A stretch of 64,000 bases of DNA. It comes from Aptenodytes patagonicus (taxonomy: Eukaryota > Chordata > Aves > Sphenisciformes > Spheniscidae). A program made the translations under genes and the position numbers. The notes beneath the pieces were generated by a model. It saw nothing but the letters and a program-made list of their open reading frames with translations, did not search any database and was not told the origin of the DNA. This document shows positions 47,061 through 59,515 of this stretch, one piece after another. The number at the start of each line of letters is the position of its first letter. Positions within the stretch are counted from its first letter, which is position 1. The stretch lies in the NCBI RefSeq assembly GCF_965638725.1, contig NC_134976.1:868001-932000 (forward strand). The letters run 5' to 3'.

Positions 47061-48335
47061 CAGGCAGACGGGGCTGCTTGTGCTCCTGGGGACTGCGAGC
47101 GCCCCGCGGGGAGGCAGGGAGCTGGTGCAGGGAGCTGGTCCAGCTGGGAGGGGAGTGGGGAGAACGGGAGCACGCAGGCGAGGGTGAGAGGAGGCGGGGT
47201 GGTGGCAATCTGGGGTGGGGACCCTGCATGCATCGGGGGAGCCGCACGGGGAATCCTCTCTGCCGAAACAGCACCAACGGGGGTCCCTGGCTCCTGTCAG
47301 CGGCAAACAAACCGGCAGGAATCGTGGTCCATTTGTGGCTGGGCATGAAAGCAGGGAAGGAGCTCGGGAAGTGTTTGTGTCAGAGACACATAAATTACAT
47401 TTTCTGCACATCTTTTTCAATTTTTCAGCGAGCTGTGAGGCTGGGAGGAAAGACAGTGGGTAGGAGGGAATGTGCTTAGTGACATATCCAAGGAGGACAA
47501 AGAAAATAAATATCTAAGTAAGGGTCAGCCTAACTGTTCTGAGTTTTGGCTGTTTAAATGTTGACCTGAACTGCAGCAGTATCAGGCCTGTGTCTTGCAG
47601 GTAAAGCCTGAATGCAGCCTTTTGCATCAGCCTTTACAGTGCCCAGTAACTGTTTTATTCCTGCACAAGCGTTGTGAACAGGAGTTGCCTCTTACATTGG
47701 CACAGTCATCTCTTTAGGTAATGCTGCACACGTTCATGCAGATGCTGGGCAGACCAGAAGCTGTAATGCCAGTAGAGAAGGGCAGCTTGGCACGAGGATC
47801 ATGCTGTGGCTCTCGCAACCACGGCCATTTGTGCTTGTTTGTTACTGTCGTGCTAGAGGAATTTCCCAGGTTTGGCATCTAGTGTGAAACTCCAGGGATC
47901 CTCTGTTTTTTCAGGTCTGGTGAAAGGATCGTACGTATCCAGGTGGCTGCTGGAGTCTGGGAGTGTCAGTCCACGCTCACTGCATTGCTCGCAGACAGTC
48001 GGCGTGCTTGGGGGGAGCGATGCGGGTCAGGCTGTGTTGGATCTGTGCAAGGGTGTACAGCAGCTGCAGAACGTGGACGTTCAAGCCGTGGGTGTAAACC
48101 CTGAGTAAGAACAGAGGAGGGGAAAAAGGGTCTTCAGAGGCTGTAGTCATGATCAGTTTTCTTCCCAGGGGCTCTGGGGCTTTGTGAGCAGAAAACTCTC
48201 CCTGAAACTCCTCCTCCTGAAAGGTCTGTTATGCTCTCTACCTCCTGCTCCATTTTGGATCTTACTTACAAGAAAAGTTGGGGTTTTTTGGTTTGGCTGT
48301 TTTTTCCCCCTCTCTGGGATGTGAAATGCCTCTGT
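47061..48335. other. Unassigned DNA
   Basis: GC-rich at 47040-47340, otherwise neutral. A 78-codon plus-strand frame at 47872-48108 has no recognised motif and no firm splice borders. Confidence 0.35.
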
Positions 48336-48530
48336 TTTGGAGAAAAGCAAGCAGGTCCCTCTGGATGGCATCCCTTCCCTCAAGCGTATTGACAGCACCA
48401 CTCAGCTTGGTGTCACCTGCAACCTGGCTGAGGGTGCACTCGATCCTACTATCCACACCATCGATATTAAACTGTATAGGTCCCTGCATGGACCCTTGAG
48501 AGACACCGCTCCTTGCTGGTTTCCACTTGT
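48336..48530 (-). mobile_element. CR1 LINE internal fragment
   Basis: The reverse complement codes RT middle-part residues: GIECTLS, then [22 protein letters not shown]. It lacks both the CR1 3' tail and the 5' part, so it is a short relic. Confidence 0.8.
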
Positions 48531-50160
48531 GCATTGAGCCACTGGCTGTTCCTCTTTTGTTAACCTTTTCCGTCCCCATGAGGAGCTGGGGAGGCTGTTG
48601 GGGGCAGGGCGGAACACAGGGAGCCCCCACATTCCCTCCTGGGAGTCCCCCAAACAGAAGGTCAGAGCCGGCAACCCCAGAGAGTCCTTAGCAGCCAACA
48701 GACAGAACGGACCGTGGTGCTGCCAGCGCTGCAGCTCCCACCGCGCGGCCCCTGGGCCCCCCCTGGCGCCCCGGCTGCTTCAGCCTTTTGTCCATCCCGA
48801 AACCTTCTACCCCCAAGGCAGGGACCGACCCCGATCCCTGCAGCCCGGGGACACTCTTGGGGGAAGGAGCGGAGGTGACCGCCGGCAATGGCTCCCAGCT
48901 CTCTTTCAGGCTCAGCCAAGATGGAGATGGGGGGGTGGGGGTGGGTTGGAGGGGGGTGGGTGTGTGGGGGGTGGTGTAGTTGGGGGGTGTGTGTGTGTCT
49001 TATAATAGCTTTCATCACACAGTTGCTCTTTTTTTTTTTTTTCCCCATTAAAAGCCATTTCTCCAGAACTGCTCCGTGCCTGTGTGGGAGGGGGAGGGAG
49101 CGCAGGGGGCACTGGGAAATGGCACCCAAGAGGTGCAAAAGCCCCGCTGAGCCCCAAATCAGAGCTGGTGAGCCCTGAAGGGCACGGAGCCGCCCCCAGG
49201 GCTGAGTCACCGCCAGCAAGGCAGGCAATGGCGGGGGGTGACTCCCCTGTCCCCTTCCCCAGAGGAAGCAGCCCTTTGGCGGGGGAGCCAGTACAGACGG
49301 GTCTCTGCAGGACTCACGGACACAGCCCCACGCAGAAAGCAGCACTGAGCCCCTGGGACAAGGACAGACCTGGGGGGCTGGCGGTGGGACAGACACACAT
49401 GACAACAAGGGCTGCAACGCCTTCGTCTTGAACACAAACAGCGTCCCCTCCAGTGGGGACAGGGCCCAGTGCAAAGCCCTTAAAAGCCTCAAAACAATCA
49501 CAGCCTTCCTTGGGTCCCACCGCCCTCAGCTCCGGAGCCTGGCTTTGCTTCACTGCCACAGTAAAATAACCCCAAATCACCCCAATAATGCCGAGGGTGG
49601 GAGCTGCAGGCCAGGCAGGGACCCTGCTCCCCTTGCCTGGCTGCACCTTGGGCAGCTGCAAAGACCAGGACGGGGGAAAATACAATTGAAAATAAAATCA
49701 TTGCGCTGGCCAGAAAGTGCCTGGAAACCTCATCTCTCTTCATGGACCATTTCCCATCCGAGCTCCACAACTTGGGGCCGATGCAGCCAACGGCGCCTTC
49801 AGGAAGCGGCCTCACCTTTCCGGGTCTGGCTTGCAGAAGGTGCAGGGTGAGGTCCCCAGTGCCAGGGGTCGGGGGGGGCTGAGCCCCACCTTAGGGTAGT
49901 CCCAGCGATGCTGCTGGGGTGGTGGGAGCTGGTCTGGATGCTGGGCAGGCACAGTCCCGTTTGCGTCAGCACGGCACTGCGCAGCTCCCTGTGCCGCTGC
50001 TGCTCAGCGTCTCGCCCCGAGCGTTGTCCCTGCCCCAAAACTCCTGTCCCCTGGAGCAGCTGCACCGCCACCCCCCGCAGCTCTCGGGGGCCGCAGAGAG
50101 TTATTCTGCTTGAGAGAAGGAGGAAAACAAAAGAAAAGAAGAATCCCAGAACACAAACTT
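48531..50160. other. Unassigned GC-rich DNA with G-runs
   Basis: G-rich plus strand at 48927-48985 ending in (TG)n, T-run at 49028-49042. Several overlapping open frames on both strands reflect base composition. No gene recognised. Confidence 0.35.
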
Positions 50161-51265
50161 CAGGGCTGACCAAAAGTTAAAGCATGTTATTAAGGGCATT
50201 GTCCAAATGCCTCTTAAACACTGACAGGCTTGTCCGGGTCCCTCTGCAGAGCCTTCCTACCCTCAAGCTCATCAACACTCCCGCTCAACTTGGTGCCGTC
50301 TGCAAACTTACTGAGAGTGCACTCGATCCCCTCATCCAGATCATTGATAAAGACATTAAACAGAACTGGCCCCAAAACTGAGCCCTGGGAACACCGCTCG
50401 TGACCGGCCACCAACTGGATTGAACTCCATTCACCACCACTCTTCGGGCTTGGCTCTCCAGCCAGTTTTTTACCTAGTGAAGAGTACGCCTGTCCAAGCC
50501 ATGAGCACCCAGTTTCTCCAGGAGAATGCTGTGGGGAATGGTGTCAAAGGCTTTACTAAAGTCTAAGTAGACAACATCCACAGCCTTTCCCCCATCCCCT
50601 AAGTGGGTCACCTTGTCATAGAAGGAGGTCAGGTTAGTCAAGCAGGACCTGCCTTTCATAAACCCATGCTGACTGGTCCTGATCACCTGGTTGGCCTGTT
50701 CGTGTTGTGCGGTGGCGCTCAAGATGATCTGCTCCATAACCTTCCCTGGCACCGAGGTCAGACTCACAGGTCTGTAGTTCCCCGGATCCTCCTTGCAGCC
50801 CTTCTTGTAGATGGGCGTCACATTTGCTAACCTCAACTGGGACCTCCCCGGTTAGCCAGGACTGCTGATAAAGGATGGAAAGTGGCTTGGTGAGCACTTC
50901 CCCCAGCTCCCTCAGTACCCTTGGATGGATCCCATCCGGCCCCATAGACTTGTGTGTGTGTCTAAGTGGTGTAGCAGGTCGCTAACCATTTCCCCTTGGA
51001 TTATGGGGGCTTCATTCTGCTCCCTGTCCCTGTCTTCCAGCCCAGGGGGTTGGGTACCCCGAGAACAACTGGTCTTACTCTTAAAGCCTGAGGCAAAGAA
51101 GGCATTAAGTACCTCAGCCTTTTCCTCATCCTTTGTCACTATGTTTCCCCCTGCATCCAAGAAAGGATGGAGATTCTCCTTAGCCCTCCTTTTATTGCTA
51201 CTGTATTTATAGAAATGTTTTTTACCGTCTTTTACGGCAGTAGCCAGATTAAGTTCTCGTTAGGG
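50160..51265 (-). mobile_element. CR1 LINE with internal deletion
   Basis: Minus-strand CR1 pieces in order: KTSCSRG-type upstream part (51160-50912), [31 protein letters not shown] (50836-50474), then [11 protein letters not shown] and [12 protein letters not shown] (50414-50214). At about 50222 the sequence jumps to the CR1 3' segment (...ttaaacactgacaggcttg), skipping the RT C-terminal region. It contains frameshifts. Two features of the larger family, KFAD and DLDEGIE, are kept. Confidence 0.85.
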
Positions 51266-51289
51266 CAGTCTCGGTCTCCCTCCCCTCCA

Positions 51290-51486
51290 GGAGCCCTGCC
51301 CTCCCGAGGTGACATGTGGGGGTGGGGCATGATGGGGGGCGGTGCTTGGGGGAGGGGCAGCACCCCGGGGGCGTGGCTGCAGTGGGGAGGCTGGGCTGTG
51401 AGGTCACAGAGCCCCGCTGTGCCACACTGAGATGTGCTGTGCGGTGCCGCGGGCACCGCTCCGCCAGTGCCAGCAGCGGCAGCAGC
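51290..51486 (+). promoter_or_regulatory. GC-rich promoter region of the type I membrane-protein gene
   Basis: Directly upstream of the proposed start codon lies a GC-rich stretch with a GGGGGCGTGGC (KLF/Sp1-like) box near 51366-51376 and several GGGGAGGGG runs. It lies next to the 5' part of the CR1 at 50160-51265. No TATA box is seen. Confidence 0.4.
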
Positions 51487-54400
51487 ATGGTGCAGGCACG
51501 GGCGGCTGTGGCCCCCACCCGCCTCCTTATTCTCCTCCTCCTGTTGGCCCTGCGAGCCCGGGACGCCCCGGCTGCTCCGTGGCGAGCGTGGGGATCAGGT
51601 AGGTGGGCGGGTGAGGGCCGGCGCCAAGACCTTGGGGTAGCAGCGGGGCTGGGGTCATGCTGAGGCAGGGCCGGGAGAGCAGCAGGGCTGGGCTGAGCCG
51701 GGTGAGCTGTGACCAGCTCCGTGGGCAAGCAGGAGGCAGACACCCCACGGGGAGGCACAGGCGGCCACGGGCACTGCGGGAGCATTTTCCAGGTGAACGA
51801 TGGGGCCAGGAGCAGTGCCGCAGGGTGAGAAACTCTCCCTAGAGCCAGCCCCTAGAGCTGCCCTGCCCCAGGGCAGCCTTCCCCCAGCCTGCAGGTCGGG
51901 GCCAGAGCTGCACGGCAGGGCCAGGCAATAGCCCACGGGAGCGCTTCCCCCCGCTGGGCTGCTCATGGCCATGCCTCGGGCTGTGGCTCTGCCGTTCCCC
52001 GGCTTGGTCCCAGCTTTCAGCCTCGGGGACATCCATCCTTGGGAGATGTCCGCTCAGGAAGACAGGAGCATTCCTGCTCTAGCCCTGCAGTGCTCTCCTT
52101 GGGCAAACCCAGGTCCACGACACACAGCCCCAGCCCGCAGCCCAGGGGAACAGGCAGGACAGCGCTGGTGCAGCCTCTCACTGGCCAGCGGGCTCTTCTC
52201 CACGAGATGTACAAACGATCTTTTTTTTTCCTCCAGTGCTTTCATGTGGGCTGCTTTTGTGCACAGTAGAGATCTCCCAGTAAGAAATCCCCCAAGGACC
52301 GTATGTTTGTCCATCCGCTCCCTGAGGGGTGTTGCACATGGCCTGGAAAATGGTATTTTGAGAGCTTCCAGGTGCCAGCCAACAGGTCACCCAAGGCCCC
52401 TCTGCAGCTTTGGAAATCTCCACCCGCGTCTGGGTCCCACGTCATGACGTGACCCCCTCCAGTCACTGCAGGTCACTGACAAAGAAGTAGATCACAACAT
52501 CTAATGGAAACGTGCTTGATTACAGCTGTGCCTGTAGGCAATGGCTACCCGACCTCTCAGCCGGATCTTGTCCAGGAGCCTCAGGGCGTTCCCACAGGTA
52601 CGTCACTTGAATGAATGAGCTTTTAGGTTTTAATATTCTGTTCATATGAAATTTCACGTAATATTTTCTTGGCCAATGCTCAGGCATGCAGAAGAGCAGA
52701 GAGGGAATGGGTCGGGCTCAGTGATGTGCCCTGGGACACTTTGCCTTGCGAAGCTGTCTTTGCCAGACGCTCCGAGCCTGCGCTGATTCCAGTGCCTGCT
52801 GCAAAGCCAGCAGGCTTGTTGGGCTTGAGTTTAGAGACGGTGTGAGCCCCAGGGAGCCCTTTCTCCCGACAGCTCCATGCGTGGTTTGTTTTGGATCAGC
52901 ATGGTCCAGGCACCCAGTAACTGTCTGCACGATGCTCCTGAGGGGAAGGGAGAGACGAGTGCCACGGAGCAATCCTGCGTTTGAAATGCATTCACTGCCG
53001 TTCAGATCTGAAGAAGTATGTTGAAATATTTCACGGGAGCTGCTCTGTTCTGCTTGTTTACAGACGTGGCTGGAGGCGATGGGTATCCAGCTTCCCAGAT
53101 GGGTTCCAGGGCTGACGCGCAGGGAGATCGCATGGGTACGTCATGGCTTTTTCCTTCCTTTGAGAGCTGCCAGCTCAAAGCCCAAATGGGAGTGAGGCAT
53201 CTCTTGTGGGCGTGAGAATATAGACCTGTGTTGTGTGTGCCATGTCGTTACGTGATCCCCTCATATGTTCTGCTATTCAGTTATGGCGGTGTATATCACA
53301 ATGTATGATGGAAACTTCTCATGGGTGTTTGGTTGCAGATGTGGCTCCAGCTCCAGCTCCTCGGATGGATCCTGCACTGGAGCTCAACTGGCATCCCAGG
53401 GGTGAGCAGTCAGTCTTGACTGACTTCACAGGCTAAGCACTCGTTTTCAGTATTTTATGAGTGAGAAATTTAACTTAACACTTTCTGTGAAGGTCCTCAA
53501 AGAGCAAAGTATGAAGCCAAAATAGGGAAATCTTCCCAGCGGTCATCAGAAGTCCTAAAGGAAATCCTGAAAGACTTGGAGAAAGCAGCCCATGGTGGGT
53601 ATATATCCCTCTTAACCAGAAGACTTGGGAAGCTGAGATTTTAGACGCAGGTATGGACAAGCCGTAGGCAACACAAGCAGAAAGGGATCGATCAGAGCCT
53701 CGCTGCACTGACACTTGATTTCACGCCTTGCAGGTGCTGGTGAGCCACAGAGATAGTCCATAGTTTCTGCTGCCATTTGTGGTTCAAGCTGAGCCCCAGG
53801 GACAGCTGCTGCCCCAGTTATACCATTACTGGCCAGAGCTGTTCTGGGCAGACATCAGTATCCAGCTGGCAGGGACTGGTGGTGCTCGTGCCTTGCTGAC
53901 AGTCGCCAGAGGGGAGAGTGCCCTTGGGCGGCAGAGAGGATGCGCAGGCAGCTTGGGGTCGCTGAGACTGGCAGACTTTGCCAGGGCTGCAGGCGTGCCC
54001 TGGCCAGGATCGGAGCAGCCCCAGCTTCACAGCCTGGTCCAGCCCTGTTGTTCTCCTTGATGTTTGAGGACTCTCGGTGACCACCTCGGGGTCAGGGACA
54101 GGTGAAAGCTGGACACCCAGCTTGAGGCCGGACACCTAACTTGAAGGCAGCTAAAATGAAGGGCTGTGAATTCAGTCTCGGGTGGTTTAGCTTTCTGTTT
54201 CTAGTTGTGTTTTAGATAAGCTGGCTGTGGTTTTCCTCTTGTTTTGGGGGACTGTGGGCTCTTCGCTGCCTTTGTGAAAGTGCCCAGAATATGGTTGCAA
54301 GAGCTTGGTGTTCAGTCCACTGTGTGTGTGTGTGTGTGTGTGTCTGTTACCCTTACTGTGTGATGGAGTTGGCATGATGGGACGTGCTTCTCCAAAGGGC

Positions 54401-57392
54401 TCTTTCCCCAGCTGAATTGGCTGCAGCCTCTTCCTGTCCTTTCTGAAGGAAGTAATTTACCATCATCTTGCCGTTTGCCAAAAATGCACTAAGTGCCAAC
54501 AAGATGATCACATGCAGTTTCCTGGTTTCCCAGCAGGTCAGGTTTTGCTGTCTACTGGTAAACTGGAAAGTGCCTAGCTCTTTGATTTTTCTCCATGAAT
54601 CACACATTGTTTGAACTAGTGATGAGGTGCACCCCCAAATGCCCGGGCTTTCTTTCTAAGTGTTATTAATGTATTTTGCCTCCTGAAGATACCGTGTTCC
54701 TGGCGAGGAACAGTTACTTCTGATTAAACTGACCCTCTTTCTTTCTAAAGAGACGGACCGTGAGACTGTGCAGAAGGAGGCCTTTCAGGAAGGAAGCAGT
54801 CACGCAGTGCCGGTCTCTGATGAAAAAACAGGGGCAATTCAATCAACAGGCATGCCAGGTAATTGCTGTCCCTCAGTCATCCAGTGCCATCAATAAAAAT
54901 CACTGGGTGTCGGCAGGCTCTTCCCCTGCTGCCCGCTACTGTACATCGTGTCGGCAGCCAAACTATTAGTACAGAGCAAGTGTTCTAAAAGAAGCCAGGA
55001 ACGGCTCTCTGAGGATGACTGTCGTCTCTGGGGTGTGGAGGTTATGGCCAGCAGTGTGCCAGAGAGATGGTCGCAGCCCTCTGTGGATGTGGTGAAGTGC
55101 TCACCTCCCACTACACCCAGTTCCCAGGAATTTCAGAACTCTGCCATTTGGGGACTGAGGCCATCTGAACCACGTTCAGTAGACGTTGGGAAATGTGACT
55201 CTTGATCGAATGTACCTCCCTCAGTACCTGCGTCCCAGAGCTTGCTGTGAGTCCCTAGAGGCCCTAGGCACAACAGAGGGGGAGCCCTCCTGTGAACTGA
55301 GGTCCAAAGGGATGCACTGACGGATCAGGCACGGGCTTAGAGGGAACCTGCACCGTCCTTCTGCATCCTCTGTGCCTGAGCCATGCTGAGGCTTTACCTT
55401 TCTCTGCTTCTTGGCAGTGCCGTCCAACCCCGGGGAAGCCCACCACGCCGGGATATATGAACTTTTTCACAAGAATCCAGGTACTGAGCAGCCTTGCAGG
55501 GGGCCATAAGTGGGAGACAAGTCCTGAAAACCAGAGGCATGCAAGTGGTGCCCATGCTGGAGAACAGGCAAAGGGGGAGAGCGAGGTTCCGGCGTCTCCT
55601 GAGAGGGCCTGACTCCGTCGCTTCAGGGGGTGGGTGCTGGGCTGAGGACGGAGAGCTGGGGGTGGCACTCCCTGACGCAGGGATGGTTTTTGTCCGTGTT
55701 GCTCAAAGGAGCGATTGGTCAAAGAAAGAGCTGCGCTCCCCCACGTGCTCTCCATCTGGCCTCAGGAGTTCTGTTCAGTGGGACAACTTGTCCCAAAGGG
55801 TCAGAGAGAGCCTCCGTGCAGCAGCACTAGCAAGCAAGCACTAGCAAAAGAAATTGTGTGCAAACGTGAAGGGTGGCCAAGAAGGGGGAGCGAACCCATG
55901 ACACTGGGAAAACTGGATTGTGGACATCCCAGAGTGTAAGCAAAGCTGAGAGGAGAAAGAGAGGCTCCAGAGTGCCTTGATTTGCAACGGCTTTGGGAGT
56001 TTCCTTTGTTTCTACTGAAACCAAGGACATGTTGCAGCCCCGGGATGGTCACTGGTTCAGAGATGCAAACAAAGTGAGAAAGAACATTTCCGGGCAATGT
56101 CAGGCCTCCTGTGAGATTACCAGTAGTGCACAGGACACACTAACGTGCAGAATTGTTCCTCCAGGAGTGGATGGCAAGAGAAACTCAAATGCTGTGGATC
56201 CTAAAGATTTCCAGAAGTACTGCATAGAAGGCGCCGTGGCGGTCTTGGGCTCCATGCTGCTTGGGATGGTATTGTGCTGTGGGATCTGTCTGTGGAGGAA
56301 GAGAAAACAGTGAGTTGTTGGGAGGTTTTTTTGCCAAACTTGTGTATGAGATGGCGGCCGTTAGCCATGAAGCATTTAGAGGTAGGGTATTCTGGAGTGC
56401 CGAGTTAGTTATTGGCCAGACTCGACTGGGATTTCTGCTGTAAGATGTTTTAACTGGCCTCTCAATTCATGGGCATTCTTTTCTGAAACCCCTTCGTACT
56501 GTGGCAAGCGTTAGTTAAAAGTGACCCTGCCTCGACATGAGCAGACCCAGCAACCTATGTCTATAGGCAGAGCAAGGTCAGAGAGTAAAAACAAGGGATG
56601 ACGTTGCCATAGAAAGTGAGAACAGGGAGTGACATCTCCCTACCAGTGAACTTACCAGGAGAAATCACCCTGTTAGGTCATGCCGTAAATCCCAGATGTT
56701 CACCTCGGCCAAGGTGTCCCAGCAACTCAGACCGTGGTGACGAACCTTCCCAGCTATCAGCTTTGCTTTGGAGAAAGAGAGTCAGTCGGTCCCATCTGCA
56801 CCCCAACACTGCCAGCGTGCGTGTTCTCAGCACAGGCAGCGGTATCTCTTTGGATACATATTCTGAAGAGAGGATGGAGAGCGCCTCACCGAACAGAGAG
56901 CCGAGGCTGTCACCTTGTCTGGTCAGGGATGGGCAGGGGAGCCGAGTGCTGGTCTCTGCCAGGCATGCTGAGAAAGGGGAACGGGAGGCTCTCTTGGCCC
57001 TGCAGTGCAGTGCCCAGCTTTGGTCCCCTCGGTCTGCCAGGGTCAGGTCTCCTTCCCGGCACATGCAGAGCAGGCAGGTCAGGACGGTCAGGGCTGAGAA
57101 GAGACGGGCCATGGGCAGGCGAGCAGAGCCCCAGCCGAGGGGTGCGGGGTGCCCCGTTTTCTGCACAAAGCTCTCTGGGTCCGCAGGTCCCATGTGAAGC
57201 CACGTGCCCGAACCCCACAGGGCACCCAGCGCTGCCCCACACCCTTGCACCCGCCCAGCACCACAGCCATGGCGGGGCCTCAGCAGCCTTCTCTCTTCAC
57301 AGGCGCCTCTCCGCAGCTTCGGGAGCCAGGCCCGACACCAGCAGCTGCCCCTAGCACCCGCACAGCTGTCCCGCGCGCCCCAGCACCTCTGA
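51487..57392 (+). CDS. Unrecognised single-pass type I membrane protein (8-9 exons)
   Basis: Exons 51487-51598, 52526-52597, 53064-53135, 53339-53401, 53493-53594, 54751-54858, 55418-55480 and 56165-56313 all have AG/GT borders and phase-1 junctions, totalling 741 nt (246 residues plus TGA at 56311). Exon 1 is a signal peptide (MVQARAAVAPTRLLILLLLL then ALRARDAPA). Exons 2-7 give a short, polar, probably disordered ectodomain with no cysteines seen. Exon 8 gives KYCIEGAVAVLGSMLLGMV, LCCGICLW and the basic stop-transfer RKRKQ. Alternatively the last exon uses the donor aaaaca|gtgagt (56309/56310) and joins 57303 in frame, adding about 17 tail residues and ending at TAG 57352-57354; a poly(A) signal follows at 57750. 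I do not recognise the family. Confidence 0.6.
52526..53135 (+). repeat. Duplicated 72-bp exons 2 and 3 of the membrane-protein gene
   Basis: Both exons are exactly 72 bp with phase-1 borders. They code related peptides: VPVGNGYPTSQPD... and DVAGGDGYPASQMG.... The shared (N/D)GYP-SQ core and equal length suggest tandem exon duplication. Confidence 0.55.
54321..54342 (+). repeat. (TG)n microsatellite
   Basis: Eleven TG units in the intron between exons 5 and 6 of the membrane-protein gene. Confidence 0.95.
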
Positions 57393-57770
57393 GAGCCGGA
57401 CCCGATGCCAGCAGCCACCGCCTGTGCCTGGAAAACCAGCCCGCCTGCCACGGAGCACCAGAGAACTGGTCCCCGGAGCCTGGACAGTCGCCCGGCCCGT
57501 TCGCCCCCACCCCGGCCCCATGGCTGTCCAACTCAGCCAGCTGGCTGTTGCGGGTCCGGCCCAGTGACCTCCAGCCCCCGGAGGAACTGAAACCATCTCC
57601 CTGTGCCCCAAGCCCATTGCCGTGATCTTCCTGCAAGGGCTTGAGGTGGCCCCACCAGGGTATGTGTTGGGGGTGCGATGACAGACTCCCCACGGACAGC
57701 CTCAGGGGTCCACCGTTTATTGCTTTGAATTTGTTGATATTTGCCTAGCAATAAATACAGAGCAATAGCA
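57303..57770 (+). other. Candidate terminal exon of the membrane-protein gene with poly(A) signal
   Basis: Acceptor ttctctcttcacag ends at 57302 and AATAAA lies at 57750-57755. Entered in phase 2 (from aaaaca|gtgagt) it codes RLSAASGARPDTSSCP then TAG. Entered in phase 1 (for example directly from exon 7) it would stay open to 57624 with a Pro-rich sequence. Which is used cannot be told from sequence. Confidence 0.4.
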
Positions 57771-57904
57771 CAATTGTCCAGGTCGTAACAGCAGCAAACC
57801 CAGGAATTCACCAATTCTGGGCTGAACTTCCTATCGAGGCACAGAGGGACGTGAAGGCCTGCGGCGTCAGCAGGCAGGGAGCTGGGCATGGGACCCACTG
57901 ATCA

Positions 57905-58850
57905 TGAAAATGAGGGTTTGGACCATAAAAAGGAGGCTTTCAATGCTAGAATCAAAGCCTTGGACCCTAAAAATGAAGCTTTGAGCCCTAAAAGAGGGGT
58001 TGGACCCTAAAAATGAGGGCTTGGAAACTCAGGATGTGGCTTGGACCCTCAAAATGACTGGCTTTGGAGCCTGAAAATGAGGCTTTGGCAACTCAAAATG
58101 CGGCTTTGGACTCTAAAAAGGAGACTTTACAAACTGAAGTGGAGCCTTTGGACCATAAAAATGAGGCTTTGGATCCTAAAATGAGATTTTCTGCTATAAA
58201 AGTGAGGGTTTAGGCCCTAAAAATGAAAGCGTGTGTCCTAAAAATAGGCTACTGTTAATAAAAGACAGGTTTGGACCCTATAAATAAGGCTTTAGACTCC
58301 AAAAATGAGGCTTTGGACCTTCAAAATCAGACGTGAGGCCTTAAAAATGATGCTCTGGGCCCTTCAAATGAGTCCTTGAACCCTAAAAGCAGGGCTTGGA
58401 GATTGTAAATGAGAGTTTGGTCCCCAAAAATGAGGCTTTCAACCCTAGAATCAAAGCTTTGTACTCTAAAAATGAGGCTGTGAGCCCTAAAAGAGGGGTT
58501 CGGACCATAAAAAATAAGGGTTTGGACACTCAAGATGTGGCTTGGATCCTCCAAACGACTGGCTGGACCCTAAAAATGCCACTTTGGAGCCTGAAGATGA
58601 GGCTTTGGCAACTGAAAATGCGGCTTTGGACTCTCAAAAGAAGACTTTGCAAACTGAAACGGAGCCTTTGGACCATAAAAATGAGGTTTTGGAACCTAGA
58701 AAGATATTTTGGACCCTAAAATGAGCTTTGATCCCTAAAAGTGAGGCTTTGGGCTATAAAAATGTGGGTTTGGGCCCGAAAAACGAGGCTTTGGGCCCTG
58801 AAGAAGAGAATTTGGGCTCTGTAATCACTTTTGGACCTTAAAACTGTCCC
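57905..58850 (+). repeat. Heptad-coding ~21-bp minisatellite with 499-bp higher-order unit
   Basis: Monomers like GGACCCTAAAAATGAGGCTTT repeat throughout. A longer block recurs: CTAGAATCAAAG at 57946 and again at 58445, then matched order of variants (AAGAGGGGTT, GATGTGGCTTGGA, ACTGGCT, CAACT-AAAATGCGGCTTTGGACTCT). One frame codes 7-residue units like LDPKNEA. The array starts about 150 bp after the poly(A) signal at 57750. Confidence 0.85.
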
Positions 58851-59515
58851 TCCTCATTCAGTTCGGTATAGAGTTACTCATCGGAATGATTCGAGTCATG
58901 TGCCACAGGGAGAGCTCCGTCTCCCTCTTCTCCTGCTGCTGTATTTACTAGATCTCCACTGACGTGGAGATATTGGCAGTTGCCTCGTGTTCATCCCCAC
59001 ATTGCCTTACAGAATTCAGGGTATCTGCTCAATTTCATGTTCAAATGCAGGGCCATAGAGCCACATGAGGAGCCAGGGCTGTTACGGACAGCACAGGACC
59101 TACAGGAAAGCAATTCCCATTCAGGGTGAGTGCGTGACAGACATCCCAGACGGCATCGCAGAGAGTGCGGTTTGGTGCCTGTGTGCCATACACCAATGCC
59201 ATCAGTCAGAGGCATCAGCCATCAGATGCCATCGGAGAGGCAAGGTCTGTCCCTTCTCTACCCAATAGCTGCAGGCATTGGGTGAACACACAGCACGTCA
59301 CACTGGGGTCTTTACTCTCTCCTTTGGTGATGCAGTCAAGGAACACACCAATCATTTTCACAGTGTGCCTGCATACATCTTGTCTTCAAGGACGACATCC
59401 TACAAGCACAGCAACGGTCCATATCAAAATTCAATTGACACTCGAAAGGGAATTCAAAGGCACCAAGATGAGCTTTAGGTACCTCAGGAACAGCTAAAGA
59501 AGAAGCGGAGCTACT
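58851..59515. other. Unassigned DNA
   Basis: No repeat or gene recognised. Short plus-strand frames at 59065-59497 have no motif. Confidence 0.35.
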
